Source: Takakia lepidozioides (taxonomy: Eukaryota > Streptophyta > Takakiopsida > Takakiales > Takakiaceae). From it: a DNA stretch of 64,000 nt. Positions 35,897-46,461 of the stretch are shown piece by piece; the stretch's first letter is position 1; each line of letters begins with the position of its first letter. A program made the position numbers and the translations under genes. The notes under the pieces were generated by a model, which saw only the letters and a list, made by a program, of their open reading frames with translations, searched no databases and was not told where the DNA came from. The stretch spans positions 62,001-126,000 of the forward strand of contig CM060733.1 of the NCBI GenBank assembly GCA_030704615.1, written 5' to 3'.

Positions 35897-36652
35897 CTCG
35901 CTTCAAAGCTGGTTGTTAATAGCCCTCAGATTACTCCATTGCGCGCAAAGACTCTTTGCTTGCTACAGCAAGCGTCGCTGAAAACATGAGGCCAGACAAT
36001 GATGTCTCCCATGATTTGGTGGAAACATAGCATAATCGTGGCCGATGAGAAGGGCAGTCGGCTGGATTTCCGCGGCACGGGCATTCCTTGAAAAAAGAGT
36101 CAGCGGAGTTCACGCTCAATGACAGCAGCATCAAGGATGGAGGAGGAGCAGCGCGGTGGCTGGAAAAAGTTCAAGCTAACGCTGCAATTCCTCACAAACA
36201 CTCCAGGGCACATTTAAATTTCCCCCCTACAGGATCCTGGACCGATGAAGATTGGCTGCTGCATGAATGTAGCCGTTTCAGTTTCCTACCCTGCCATGCA
36301 AACTATGGGCAGTCACTGCCAGGTGGGCCGATAGCCACTGGACACGACGAAGTCCATCCCCTCTTCGATGTAAATGCGGCGCCGAATTTCCATCCGGGGG
36401 GATGGACTTCGGTGTGCAGATCTCAAACTATAACTTGTTGATGAGAAAGATGTATGGGTTCATCCACCGCTGGCGTGATGAACACGTTCCACCTCCGTCG
36501 GTGGGTACGTGGGACCCAGATGCTCCATTATTGGAGGCCGGACTGCTCTTCCGCTTCGCATCATTTCCAAAATCTAAGGGCTTCGTAGCTGTCCGCAAGG
36601 TCATTGTCATCGGCATCCAAGTCGTCCTCAGGTCCTCCTTTGCAAGGATGCC

Positions 36653-37207
36653 GTGCTTCCGGAACCGGGACGACTGCCCATTTGGAGGCATCGATTATGC
36701 AATGTATTCGGCCACATCGGGAGTGTTATCTGGTACACAGATTACAGAGAAGATACTGGTTCGATTGTGGAAACATTGGTGGCTTTTGAGTATATCCTAG
36801 GCCACTACGCCTTCGAGCGGGGTGACGATCTTGGTCTGAGGAGTCCGTGGCTCCTGCGCATCCTCGATTCCGATTTTCCCAGCTACGACGGTCACCCATG
36901 CAGAAGAAGGCGCACTGCTATGCTGTTGCGGTGGAACTGCTGCCACTGGACGTGGGTGGACTCCATCGGAGAGACCTATTCTCCTGAAGGAGTGCGCTCC
37001 TCTTCTCCATTGTATGGGGACATTCGCATTGGTGTGGACGACGAAAACGTGAAGATTTCCATATTCGATGGTGGTATGATTGAAGGGCAGGACATTGTGG
37101 TGAACATCACTAGGGGCGGTACAACGGCTGCAATCGACTTTACCTGGAGGAGCCCCATGACTCATGAGCTAGTTCTGAGAGCAGTCGAAGTCCCATTGAC
37201 AACGTGA
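36653..37207 (+). CDS. Hypothetical protein of the giant transposon, right-end frame
   Basis: Open frame of up to 184 codons; the true start or splice site is unclear, and a related frame at 36402-36800 overlaps it. The C-terminal 110 residues look beta-rich (DIRIGVDDENVKISIFDGG, then IVVNITRGGTTAAIDFTW). It has a diverged, oppositely oriented paralogue at 35488-35896, so the two genes diverge from about 36100-36300. A palindrome copy lies at 36369-36391, between the two. No known domain was recognised. It is the coding sequence closest to the right terminal repeat, 455 bp away; 37208-37561 shows no gene. Confidence 0.45.
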   Translation: MLPEPGRLPIWRHRLCNVFGHIGSVIWYTDYREDTGSIVETLVAFEYILGHYAFERGDDLGLRSPWLLRILDSDFPSYDGHPCRRRRTAMLLRWNCCHWTWVDSIGETYSPEGVRSSSPLYGDIRIGVDDENVKISIFDGGMIEGQDIVVNITRGGTTAAIDFTWRSPMTHELVLRAVEVPLTT

Positions 37208-37561
37208 CTTGTATTCAGTAGGCACAGGGCTAAAGATTTGATTGCACAATCAGCACAGTAGACGTGCTTCAAATGCAATTCATGTGGATCAATAAAAACC
37301 TCATTGTGCCCTCTTTTTATTCTATTCTGTGTCCATCGTTCCGAGAATGCGTCATTGCTCATTTCGTTTGGGATTGGGAGTGTGGGTGGATTTTGCAAGT
37401 GGCTGGTAGGCTGAAATGGGCCCCCATTGTACAGAGCAGTACCACCCTTCCATTCGCGAAACATTGCCTTTCAATATATAATTCTAAATAACATTGCCGA
37501 ACCTCCTTCATCGGGAGGTCCTTCTCCCCCTATGACCGTGGCACCCTAAACCCTATTCCCG

Positions 37562-37662
37562 CGGACACTCATTTCCGGAAAATAGTGCTGCTCATGTTTT
37601 TTTCCACACTTACGACTCTGCTCATGGCTCATGCCGCTCATGGCTCATGGCTCATGAAATAG
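37562..37662 (-). repeat. Right terminal inverted repeat with CATGAGC iterations
   Basis: Ends GCTCATGAAATAG (37650-37662), the reverse complement of the left end, preceded by about five GCTCATGG/GCTCATG words (37608-37655). The similarity to the left end is clear for 13 bases and then repetitive. Confidence 0.75.
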
Positions 37663-39925
37663 CAGCCCCCCTACAGCCCTTTTGTTTTTTTTATTTCCAT
37701 TTATCAATCCAACTTTTTCAATCAATCTGGATGATATTATTATAGGATGCATGAACTAATGTACAGGAAGCTGGTTTACCATCTATTTCTTTCATCTAAA
37801 CTAGATGAACTACATGAATAATGGTTACCTGTTTTAAAATCCAAGAGATAATAAAACTACCATCATAAATGATGGCAGTTATTAAACCTAAGCCTATACC
37901 ATAACCCTAAAAGATACCTTTTATGGATGTCATCATTGACAATGTGCTTCTCTTGATAAAATGTGATTTTTCATCCACCTGGATGAGAAATCGGGAAGTA
38001 TTGCCCTAAGCACGCCGACACATTCACAACACTGAACTCGTGCTTCAGTGAACCTTGATGATGCGCCGCGTAAATCTGCTCCCCTGCTGCTACATGATAC
38101 TCGTGATGGCTGGCTCTTGGGATGCGCATTGGCGGTTAGGCAGATTCATCTCTGACAGACGACAAAGCGATGATCACTTTGCTCAGAAACTCATGGTTCT
38201 TTATTTTGCAGCGGCGCTTTTACTCCTCGTTGGGAAGTACTCTATCCCTATTTATATACATAGTACATGTTGCTCTCTTCTTGTATGAGCCATTCTCTAT
38301 CTGTGAACGCTTCTATTTTGATTTCTGTTGGAGACGATCTGTTGGACGCCATGGCGCAGGGCATACCACAAACACTCAAGGTTTTTTGAGTTTACCCTTG
38401 CTTGAATTGTGATCTGTACATGCTTTAGAATTCAACACTGACATGGATAGCAACTGTGAAGACCTGCCACTCACCTGCTGCATCCTCGCTAACACACATC
38501 GCTATGTGGTGGTTTTTGGGACGGGCACAGGTGAGGGTCTTCACTTGTCTTGATTTCTTGAAGCTTGCAGCTCCTGTTCTTGCAAATGTGGATACTGCTG
38601 CCTGCCTAAGCTGCTGATGCCATTTGCTGCTTCAAACTGCCACCATGCCGCTTCAGACCTGCTCCAAGATGGCTCCAATGAGGATCTGCTTCTCTCCTTA
38701 CCCCTGTTTCTGGTTTTTTTACAACCACATTTGCATGTGTAGGAGTTTAAGCTATGAAGGGTACAAGGGTACAAAATAGCAGTTATTACTCTGACTGCTT
38801 TGATACTTGGCTCTGAAATGAAACTTCTTGGTATGACTTTGATGGATCAAAAGGATAAGCTTTGATAGATAACACACATTCTTCAAGGCCCTCATATCAT
38901 TTTGGTTTCATGGCTTGATAACAAACAGGGGTTTCTGAGCTGCTCTTTCACCTTGGCAGAGCTATTTTATGAGGCCTTAAAATACCATTCCAGGCCTATA
39001 CCTGCTTAAGGGGGCTCAACCCTGTTGTTTCTTCTTCCTTTATAAGAATCTTGCTTGTATCTTGGTTCTGAAACATCAACTTCAAACCAGTACTGTTTCT
39101 TAGGGAAGTGAAATGCTCAAGACCTGGATTTTGTTTGCCTTGGCCCGCTAAAGACTCTCAATTTAAAGGCCTGGCTGCAGGCAGGGTTCTTCTGAGTTTC
39201 TTTGTTAACTCAGATCTTTGGAGGTTCTAGAATACCACTCAAGACCTAGATCTGTTTTGGAACACTCAACCTTGCATAGGTTTCTTGTTTACTGCTTGTG
39301 GTTTGGCATTGATACATCACCAAATTAGCTTTGGAATGAAACCTCTCAGCTTGACTCTGTTGTGTCAAACAGGTACGCCTTGTTTAGGGAACACACACTC
39401 TCATTATGGCTCTCATAGCAGTCTGAATTTGAGGGCTGATAGCAGGCAAATTTGGGATAATTTGCCTTGCTTCTGTTCTATGATTCCTGCTTTTGACACG
39501 ACACTGAAACGTCACCTTCAGGCCAGCAATAGCCTCTAGGGATAAGACTCGTTCAAAACCTGGATGTTGGCATGCAGCCTCATGATATATACCATGTCTT
39601 GAACCATGCCAATAGGGCAAGAGGAAACATGATGTAAACCAGCAAATGCTTAAGGCATATTTGTTTGACTGTTCAAACTCAACTTGAATTGTTTTTGAGC
39701 ATGAGTCTTGAGGAATGTCCCAAGACCTACAATCTGGTTTTCACAACTTGTTTTGCTAAGGTGTTGTGTCTACTTGCAAATACTTAAGGCATGAATGGCT
39801 GGCTGTTTCAACTTGAAGTGCTATGAGCTTGATTCTGGGAAATATCCCCAAACCTGCAATCTGGTTTTTGAAATGAGTTTGAAATGAGTTTTTGAAATGA
39901 TGGTGCAAACTATGGTGCTTTCATG
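37663..39925. repeat. 3.48-kb unit, copy 2, right part
   Basis: From about 37710 this matches 12700-14919 closely, base by base for long stretches. The first ~45 bases (37663-37707) are rearranged insertion-junction sequence. No gene is supported here. Confidence 0.85.
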
Positions 39926-40115
39926 ATATGATTGACCTGGAATCCCACCCTCCCACCCTGTTTTTTCAGAGACCCTGAAATGTAATGGGGTATTCAAATG
40001 AGATTGTAAACATGAAAGGGAATGTTAGATGGTGCCCTGTAAAGGGCTGTTTTGTCTTTCAATGACAATGACCTTAGCGGTCTTGTCCATGTCTTGACAT
40101 GACATGTATATCTTC
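39926..40115. repeat. 3.48-kb unit, copy 3, truncated
   Basis: Matches 11444-11634 and 14920-15110, then breaks off at a CT microsatellite (40112-40135), exactly where its CCCTCTCT tract begins. Confidence 0.85.
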
Positions 40116-40204
40116 CCTCTCTCTCTCTCCTCTCTTTCGTGCTGCTCACCAAAAGAAAAAAACCACAGAGGGAAAGAGGGGGTAGAAAAAGTTAATAAGA
40201 GAGA

Positions 40205-42440
40205 GGGAGAGAGTGGGAAGATATTCACGTCATGTCAAGACATGGACAAGACCCATAAGGGTCATTGTCAGTTAAAGACATAAACAGCCCTGGATAGGGC
40301 ACTATCTCACATTTCCAGTCTTGTCAAATCATCCCAAAAGACACCACCCAATCATCCAAGACAAAACAGGGTGGGAGGGCGGGGTTTGTTCTTGTGTGGG
40401 ACAAGATAAGATATTGTTGTCCTTGTGCATGCTGCAAGGCCTCTTGGTTCAGCCTGTGCATATACCAGCAGCTTACCAATTCAGCCATTAATTATGGCAG
40501 GTCATGCATCAGCCAAGGCATAAGGACCAGCCTGCATTTTGTCAGAATCTCAGTATCCCACCAAGCAGTCCAACTTGAGCCAAATGAAGTGGATTCCATA
40601 TCATTTGTATTCACCCCGAGACATGTGATCATACAAGGTATCAAGGGAATGTGAATGCAGCTAGTCAAATTGCAGGTTCAAGACTTGTACCAACAAACAG
40701 CATGAACAGCCAAGATCCATCCTCTTTTGTATAAAAAACAGATGGCAGGTCATAGGCCTGATGTCATGACAGATCCAAAACAATAGTTAGGATTCCATTG
40801 CAGCTTACCATCCTCGTCCTTCAAGAGTTCCATGCTAAGACATGCAAAGAACACCTTACTATGATCCAGTACACATTAGAAGTAGGCCTGATAAGGAGCA
40901 GGGCAGTACCCTACCAGGCTGCCGCCTTAAACTTCAAGGCCATCAGATCCATAGTTTCCCAAAACCGCCAAAAACATACCACCAAAAACCAGATCCTCTT
41001 TGGCCAAAATAACTTACAACCTAGCTTAGTAATCCACAGGCTTTGCTGTCAAAGATTAAAAGGTAGGGTATGGTTTGTATGCAAGCCTCAGGAAACAAGC
41101 CCGTCAGGTCGAGCTGCGCATTGGCGGCAGAACGACAAAGGCCAAAACGTAGGCTGGAGCATATCAAGTCAAGGGCAGTTGTGTTGAAATCGGGGCTGCA
41201 GCCAGCAGCCACCTCACAGCGCGCACAACCCTAGGTCTCCTCAGCCCATATCCCAATCTGCATGCTCAAGAAACTTCAAAGTAGGTGAGGATCCTCACCT
41301 GGTCCCATCACAAGCCCCCACAAAAACCAACAGGTTAGTGAGGATTGTGGAACCCCAGGTGAATCACAGACCCTCACACTTGTCATCGATGTCAACTAAG
41401 AAACTCAAAAGCAAGAGAAAGAGATAAGAACATGAGAATCCCTAAACTCCAAAGGCACCTAAGCAATTGGGGAAGAGGGTTATGTGCCATCACCACCCGC
41501 AGCAAGCCGCCTCCACAAAGCACATAAGCAATGAAGCAAAGCAGGCACAATCGCAAGGCACTAGAAAAGAGGGAGAGAACTTCCCATCATCAGCATCCTT
41601 GCTATGCACAGAAAAAGCCAGAGGAGAGAAGATGCCACTGCTTTCATAGCGGTGTTTCCCGCTGCAAGAGAGACAAGGCGCCGCCTTTGCGCCCCCCCAG
41701 GCGCTCGTCCAGCATGGGTACGACACCACAAACAGGGCAGCCACCAAAGCACGCCCGCCATAACACTCTCCTCGCCAGCTCAGAAGCACATCGCATGCTT
41801 CTGACAGCAGGAGAGACGACATAGGGTTGTCCCCCGATTATTCATCCGTGGATGAAAAATAGTAGGACAAATCCATATACCCTGACGGATTTCATCCGCA
41901 ACAAGGTTAAAAATAGGTTTTGGGGTAGGGGTTAGGGTTTCCACCGTAATTAATCATAATTAGGGGTAGTAAAGATCAATTCCAGGCCATAATCATATCA
42001 TCCATAGACAGATCATTTGTGTCAGGATGAAAAAGTAGGGAATATCATCCGTGGCAGCGCCTTACCTCCATCTAGGAAATTCTATCATTCCTTACCAGAC
42101 CATCCGGTATGGATAAAAAGAGTCAATAAAAGAGGAATGAAAAATTATCACCCCGTAGTTTTTCATCCGGTACGGATGGAAAAACAGGATGTTGTTGGCA
42201 ACCTCCATAGAGGTAATCCTTTTCTTCCATGGTGACTCATCCGGTATGGATGAGAGTCAATAGAGGAGGAATGAAAAGGCCAAAAGAACCATCCTAGAGG
42301 TAATTCAGTGTCCATCCTGGTGGCTCATCCGGTATGGATGAAAAAGCCTGATATAGGATGAGAAAACAAAATATCAACACTGATAGCAAACTGCCAATTC
42401 CCAGTAGAGAGGGAGACAGAGGGAGAGAGGGGGCAACAAT
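40205..42440. repeat. Diverged inverted copy of the 3.48-kb unit
   Basis: The reverse complement of 40205-40385 aligns imperfectly with 39939-40120 (shared words: CCTCCCACCCTGTTTT, GGTCTTGTCCATGTCTTGACATGAC). Further on, 41280-41400 resembles the reverse complement of 13445-13560 (GTGAGGATCCTCACCTGG, GTTAGTGAGGATTG). 41830-42370 carries the same hairpin type as 12690-12990, and the purine tract 42410-42440 mirrors the CT tract at 12610-12645. The order is consistent with an inverted copy. No supported gene lies in the interval. Confidence 0.6.
41840..42350. repeat. Cluster of CATCC(N)GGATG hairpins
   Basis: At least six copies of TTCATCCGGTATGGATGA or close variants, arms CATCC/GGATG, spaced about 40-110 bp. 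Related hairpins occur at 12690-12990 in the forward units. Confidence 0.85.
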
Positions 42441-42455
42441 GAAAAAAAATGGGTT

Positions 42456-42476
42456 GGGGGGGGGGGGGGGGGGGGG
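42456..42476 (+). repeat. Poly-G run of 21
   Basis: Homopolymer preceded by GGGTT. The length may be an assembly estimate. The sequence could fold as a G-quadruplex. Confidence 0.9.
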
Positions 42477-42489
42477 TTCAGATGGTGGG

Positions 42490-43090
42490 GTCAGCTACAC
42501 CATATGTCAAACACCAGATATCCTAAGTTAATCGACTCTATATCTTGGAAACAGGACCGCCCACCGACCTGTCAAACAGGCTAAGTCTTGGCAGAAGACA
42601 GTAGAAAAGATTCTCAAGGACCTTGACCTGGAACCGCAAGTCTTCACCCTGTTGGATAAATCTGACTTAGAGGCTGTAGTGTCCAACCATGTCTGTTGCC
42701 ATGAGATTGTCTGATGAAAATGAAGTTAGGCAAAAAACTTCCCTGAATTTGTTTCCAGTCAGTGACATGGGGAGGACATCTTGGATGACCTCAAGGGTCT
42801 ACCCACTCTTGGCACTAGACTGAAATTTAAACTCAGGGCAGGAAGCCTACCTTTGAACAGCAAACAGAAGCAGAGAGGAAAGGGAGAGTGCAATTGCCCG
42901 TTGTGTGGGCAATCTGAAGACAATACTCATTTTCCGATACACTGTCCAGGGTTCTCTCACCAAAGAGACGCTCTCTTCAAATCTATCAAGGGAATTGTGC
43001 ATGTACCTCTGTTTACTAACTTTGAAAAAGTCGAGGCTGAGCCAAAAGCCCAGCCCCTTCTGAGGCCTAGTTTTTGGGCATCTCACACAT
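42490..43090 (+). pseudogene. LINE-like reverse transcriptase 3' fragment (zf-RVT type)
   Basis: The short frame 42781-43092 contains CNCPLCGQSEDNTHFPIHCP, the C-X2-C-X-n-H-X4-C zinc-binding pattern found after the reverse transcriptase of plant LINE-like elements, preceded by LRAGSLPLNSKQKQ. Nothing of the RT core is visible, so this is a fragment. The upstream non-coding part (42490-42630) is duplicated at 43415-43550. Confidence 0.55.
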
Positions 43091-43414
43091 AGCAGATTGA
43101 TGCTTGTGTGAAGGGATTTGTAGAGGATATCTGGAAAACCCGGATTAATTCTATATGTGAAGGTAAGTCTTACTACCAACGTCAGCCCCTGACAGAGGTA
43201 GGATCTGTCCGTTTTGTTTCCCCAAGAGAGGGGCAACAAAGAAAGAAAAAAGAATGTGGGAGGGGGGGGTGACTGAGCAACAGCAGCTGCTCAGTCACTT
43301 CCCCCCCCCCACCTTCTTTTCTTTTCTTTGTTGCCCCCTGATGTTTCCCTCTCACTCCCTCTCTCTCCCTCTCTTCTGTGTTGCTCTCTTTTAAGCTCCC
43401 AACGAGATAAAATC

Positions 43415-43590
43415 AAGGTTAGATTGTGGGTTCAGCTGCAACATATGTCCAACACCAGATATCCTAAGTTAATCGACTCTATATCTTGGAATCAGGACCG
43501 CCCTATCAAACAGGGTGAGCCCTGGGAGAAGAGAGTAAAAGAGATTCTCAAGGATCTACCTTTGAACAGTAAACAGAAGCAGTGAGGAAA
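43415..43590 (+). repeat. Partial duplicate of the LINE-like fragment with internal deletion
   Basis: 43415-43550 repeats 42480-42630 with few changes. It then jumps to the equivalent of 42846 (ACCTTTGAACAGTAAACAGA), so about 210 bp are missing. A C/G-flanked palindrome (TGACTGAGCAACAGCAGCTG and its mirror, about 43270-43305) lies between the two copies. Confidence 0.8.
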
Positions 43591-44018
43591 CGGAGAGTGC
43601 AATTTCCCTGACGTACCTCTGCTGCTGCTGGTGCTTGAAGCGAGTTGGCGCGGCGAGCTGCTGCTGTGCTGTCGCGGCTGCCAGCGGCGCGGGTCCCCAC
43701 CGTTGCAGGGCGTCTCTCCCCCGCTCACCATGGCTCTCTCTCTTCAGCTCGTTAGGTCGCGCCTCTGCGCGGCGTTCCTACCACACAGGGGAGAGAGACA
43801 TCAGCCCGTGCTTAGGGCAAGAAAGAAAGACAGAAAGTGAGGGAGGAGGCGGTGCTTACCTTGGGCGTTGGAGCGGCGTTGGGGCAAACTCCTTGGGGCC
43901 TTGCGACCACCTCGGGCTCAGCAGCAGGTGCGGTTCTCCTCCACCCTAAACCCCACTCTCTGAATTACCTCTCTCCCAAAGAACAAACGAAAACGGGAGG
44001 CGAAAGAGATGCTTCAAG
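43591..44018. other. No recognised gene
   Basis: GC-rich sequence with short overlapping frames on both strands and no motif I recognise. It ends at the left end of the CACTA element. Confidence 0.6.
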
Positions 44019-44034
44019 CACTTAGGGGAAAAAA

Positions 44035-44310
44035 AAGGCGCGGCACCCACGTGCGACGCCCGGCCGTCGCACGCATGCGCCTGCCTTTTTTTTGAATTGT
44101 AAAAATGAAGTTTGCGACGGCTGGCCGTCGTTTCTTGCGACCCCCGGCCCCATAAATTAAAAAAACACGTCGCTCCCCGCGACGGCTGTCCGTCGCGGGG
44201 TGCGACCCCCAGGTAAAAATTATAAAAATAAAAAAAAATAAAAAAAAATAAAAAAAAAAAAACCTCGTCATCAAATACGACGCCAGGGTGTCGTAGGAGG
44301 CGACGGCCGG
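44035..44310. repeat. Left subterminal CACTA repeats
   Basis: Repeats of TGCGACGGCTGGCCGTCG and CGACGGCTGTCCGTCGCGGG, palindromic in part, mixed with A-rich tracts (44229-44262). The same words occur at the right end. 44311-44747 is non-coding and includes a 25-base T run (about 44352-44376). Confidence 0.9.
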
Positions 44311-44747
44311 CCTTTCTGGGTTTTGGGTTTAGGGCCTTTTGGGTTTCTTAGTTTTTTTTTTTTTTTTTTTTTTTTAAAAATAAAATTTATATTTATGTGG
44401 TACTGGGTTAGGGTGTTTGCTTTTCTTTATGGTGTTGGGTTTTGGATTGGCGGTTTTGGTTGTGGGTCTTGGGGTTAAAAGGATAAACGGTGTAATAACG
44501 ATTCACATACCCAAAATGTGGTTCAATCTGATAATCGCAAAGCGCTGGGTCTCAACAAATTTTTCCATGGTGTGGGCATCCTGAAGATAGAACGAGATGA
44601 AGGATTTATTGTCTTGGGCTCTAGCACCATAGGGATGCTCCGCCTTTGGTTACCAACTTTGAAAGCCCCGAGGCTGAGGCATAGGGTTTTTTTACCAATG
44701 GTTTTTGAGAAATGAAAGTGTTGGTGGTGTGTGTTAATTAGGATGGG

Positions 44748-46461
44748 ATGGTGAGGAACCATCGATCCGTCTCCCTCGAGGATGGGGAGGTAGTACCACA
44801 TATCGATTGTGGCCCTAGAGCGACCATTTTTTGTGGTGAGGAGCCACCCATTGCACCTGATCCAATACAGGCTGCCGGGCACAATCGTAGAAGGGACCGG
44901 GGCCAAATTTCAGGTGATGCGGAGGATGTTGACACTCCGGGATCGAGTCGGGCGCGCCGCGGGTTGCCCCCTCGCGGGCCACCCCATCCAACCACGTCCA
45001 CCTTTGAAACCCCCCCCCCCACAGGATTGAGTGTTGGTGCACTAAGTGTTGGGAACGGATACCGCCGGGTGGCACCAGACCACCGAGGCGGCGACCACAT
45101 GTTGTCGAAAAACATTACAAGAAGAACAAGATTGCGGATGCGGCAAATGTGAGTGTTTTTCCCACCCCTCTCATTAACATTCATTTAAGGTACATTTAGG
45201 TTTATCTAATAATATAGTATGATTGGTAAGCATACATGAATCAAAATTACGACATAAGTATTGATGCGTCATTCACTACGCACATTGCAGCCACGACTTG
45301 ATGCCCAAGCTCGCAATCACATTGCACAGGAGGCAATTCGCATCGGTCTACTTGCAAAATTTGTGCAGAGCATGTGCCCGATGTGACCAGTTGGTTCCCC
45401 CAGCAGCACGTAGATGAGATGCATAGGGTCGAGGGGTATCGTAGGTGTCGTAGGCATTATGGCCGGCGACGAGCAGGCCCACCCCCCCCTCCAGTTTCCT
45501 CAGGCGGTCCCCCTAATTGTGGCCTCCCCCCCCCGGTCTGTTTCTTTGCCTGATCCACCTCTGGTTGTACCTGATCCGGACATTGTACCCCCGGCTGCAC
45601 CTCCGACATTACATCCTCAACCACCTCCACTTTCATCTCCTCCGCCAGCAGTACCACCTCCACCTCCACCACCACCACCTCCACCTCCACGTGCATGTGC
45701 CCCCCGAACCCCTTAGGAGGGGTCGGCTTCGCCCTAGGTTTCCTCCCCTTCGACTTGGGCGGCCTGAGCCGGATCCTCGCCCCCGATGGGAAGCGCATAG
45801 GACTATGTTACTGAGGACCGTCCAGCCTCATTGTTGGGGGAATCATCTCGACCCTCCCACCCCCATCCGAGAAAATGTGGAGTTCGAGTATTGGGGGAGA
45901 CGGTATGTTGTGAGAGCCGCTACAGACCCTGATATGGGTCAGGGTTTATTCACGGTCAATGATATTGTGGCTCCTCGGAGAAATAGCATGGTGGACTTGT
46001 TTCCTTACTACGGTCCATACTACACCTCCGCGGAGTTCCGTACATTATGCCTCGAAGCCCCATACATCCTACCCTACATTTTGTGTGTCAACGGACATGA
46101 TGTACGTAGACGGGGGTTGTTTCCCATTGAGATCAAATTTTGTGATGGTGACCCCGACATCTTCGACAATGTTACTGGGCTGGTCAATAGTTCTTTTGGT
46201 CATCCTAGGAGAACCAATGTAGTATGGGACAAGCAAAGCGATGGGCATGAGAGCTTTTGTGGTCATACGTCAGTATACTGTGAGAGGATGCACATGTTTG
46301 TGATGACATGTGCTAGTAGGACTATTAGGGCTGGCAGCGAACTATTTGCATCATACGAGTTCTCCCGGGATGATTGGGACCTCCGATTACAACGTGAGTG
46401 GGATGTGTATGATAGAAATAGGGTTCCTTTGAGACAGGGATCGTGTAGAGGGGCATTGTAG
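44748..46461 (+). CDS. SET-like domain protein carried by the CACTA element
   Basis: The 3' exon (45517-46461) is open and ends at TAG. Its C-terminal half, about 45880-46400, has the SET pattern: an R..MGQGLFTVNDI start, FPYYGPYY at the conserved Tyr-Gly position, GLVNSSFGHPRRTNVVW where SET has its Asn-His-Ser motif, and IRAGSELFASYEFSRDDW like the terminal G-E-E-L-x-x-Y motif. His of NHS is replaced and no post-SET cysteines are seen, so activity is doubtful. Upstream exons (44748-45150, GT at 45151; about 45290-45390) are inferred, and a Pro-rich stretch (45580-45715) changes frame, so the N-terminus is uncertain. SET enzymes methylate lysines on histones or other proteins. Family call by eye. 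Confidence 0.6.

Larger units (their letters stand above)
16180..37662. mobile_element. Giant MULE-like DNA transposon (~21.5 kb, ~14.5 kb without the nested Ty3)
   Basis: Ends share CTATTTCATGAGC in inverted orientation (16180-16192 and 37650-37662), followed inward by iterated CATGAGC words on both sides. The flanks are the two halves of a 3.48-kb repeat that is uninterrupted at 11444-14919, which shows an insertion. Inside are a MULE-type transposase (minus strand), a palindrome array, a methyltransferase-like gene and further frames (plus strand), and a nested Ty3 element at 21901-28865. The same AAATGCGGNNCCGCATTT palindrome recurs from 16751 to about 36390, supporting one coherent element. 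A clear target-site duplication is not visible: the flanks TTTTTCATCC and TTATCAATCC are only similar. The exact outer ends are uncertain by some bases. Confidence 0.75.

Noticed and set aside
16172-37685. A defined target-site duplication of the giant transposon
   Set aside because: TTTTTCATCC and TTATCAATCC at the two sides are similar but not identical, and the right junction contains about 45 extra bases; I could not settle on one duplication.
43631-44025. Possible gene start on either strand (Cys/Ala/Ser-rich or Arg/Ser-rich frames)
   Set aside because: No domain, overlapping alternatives on both strands and no supported splice pattern.
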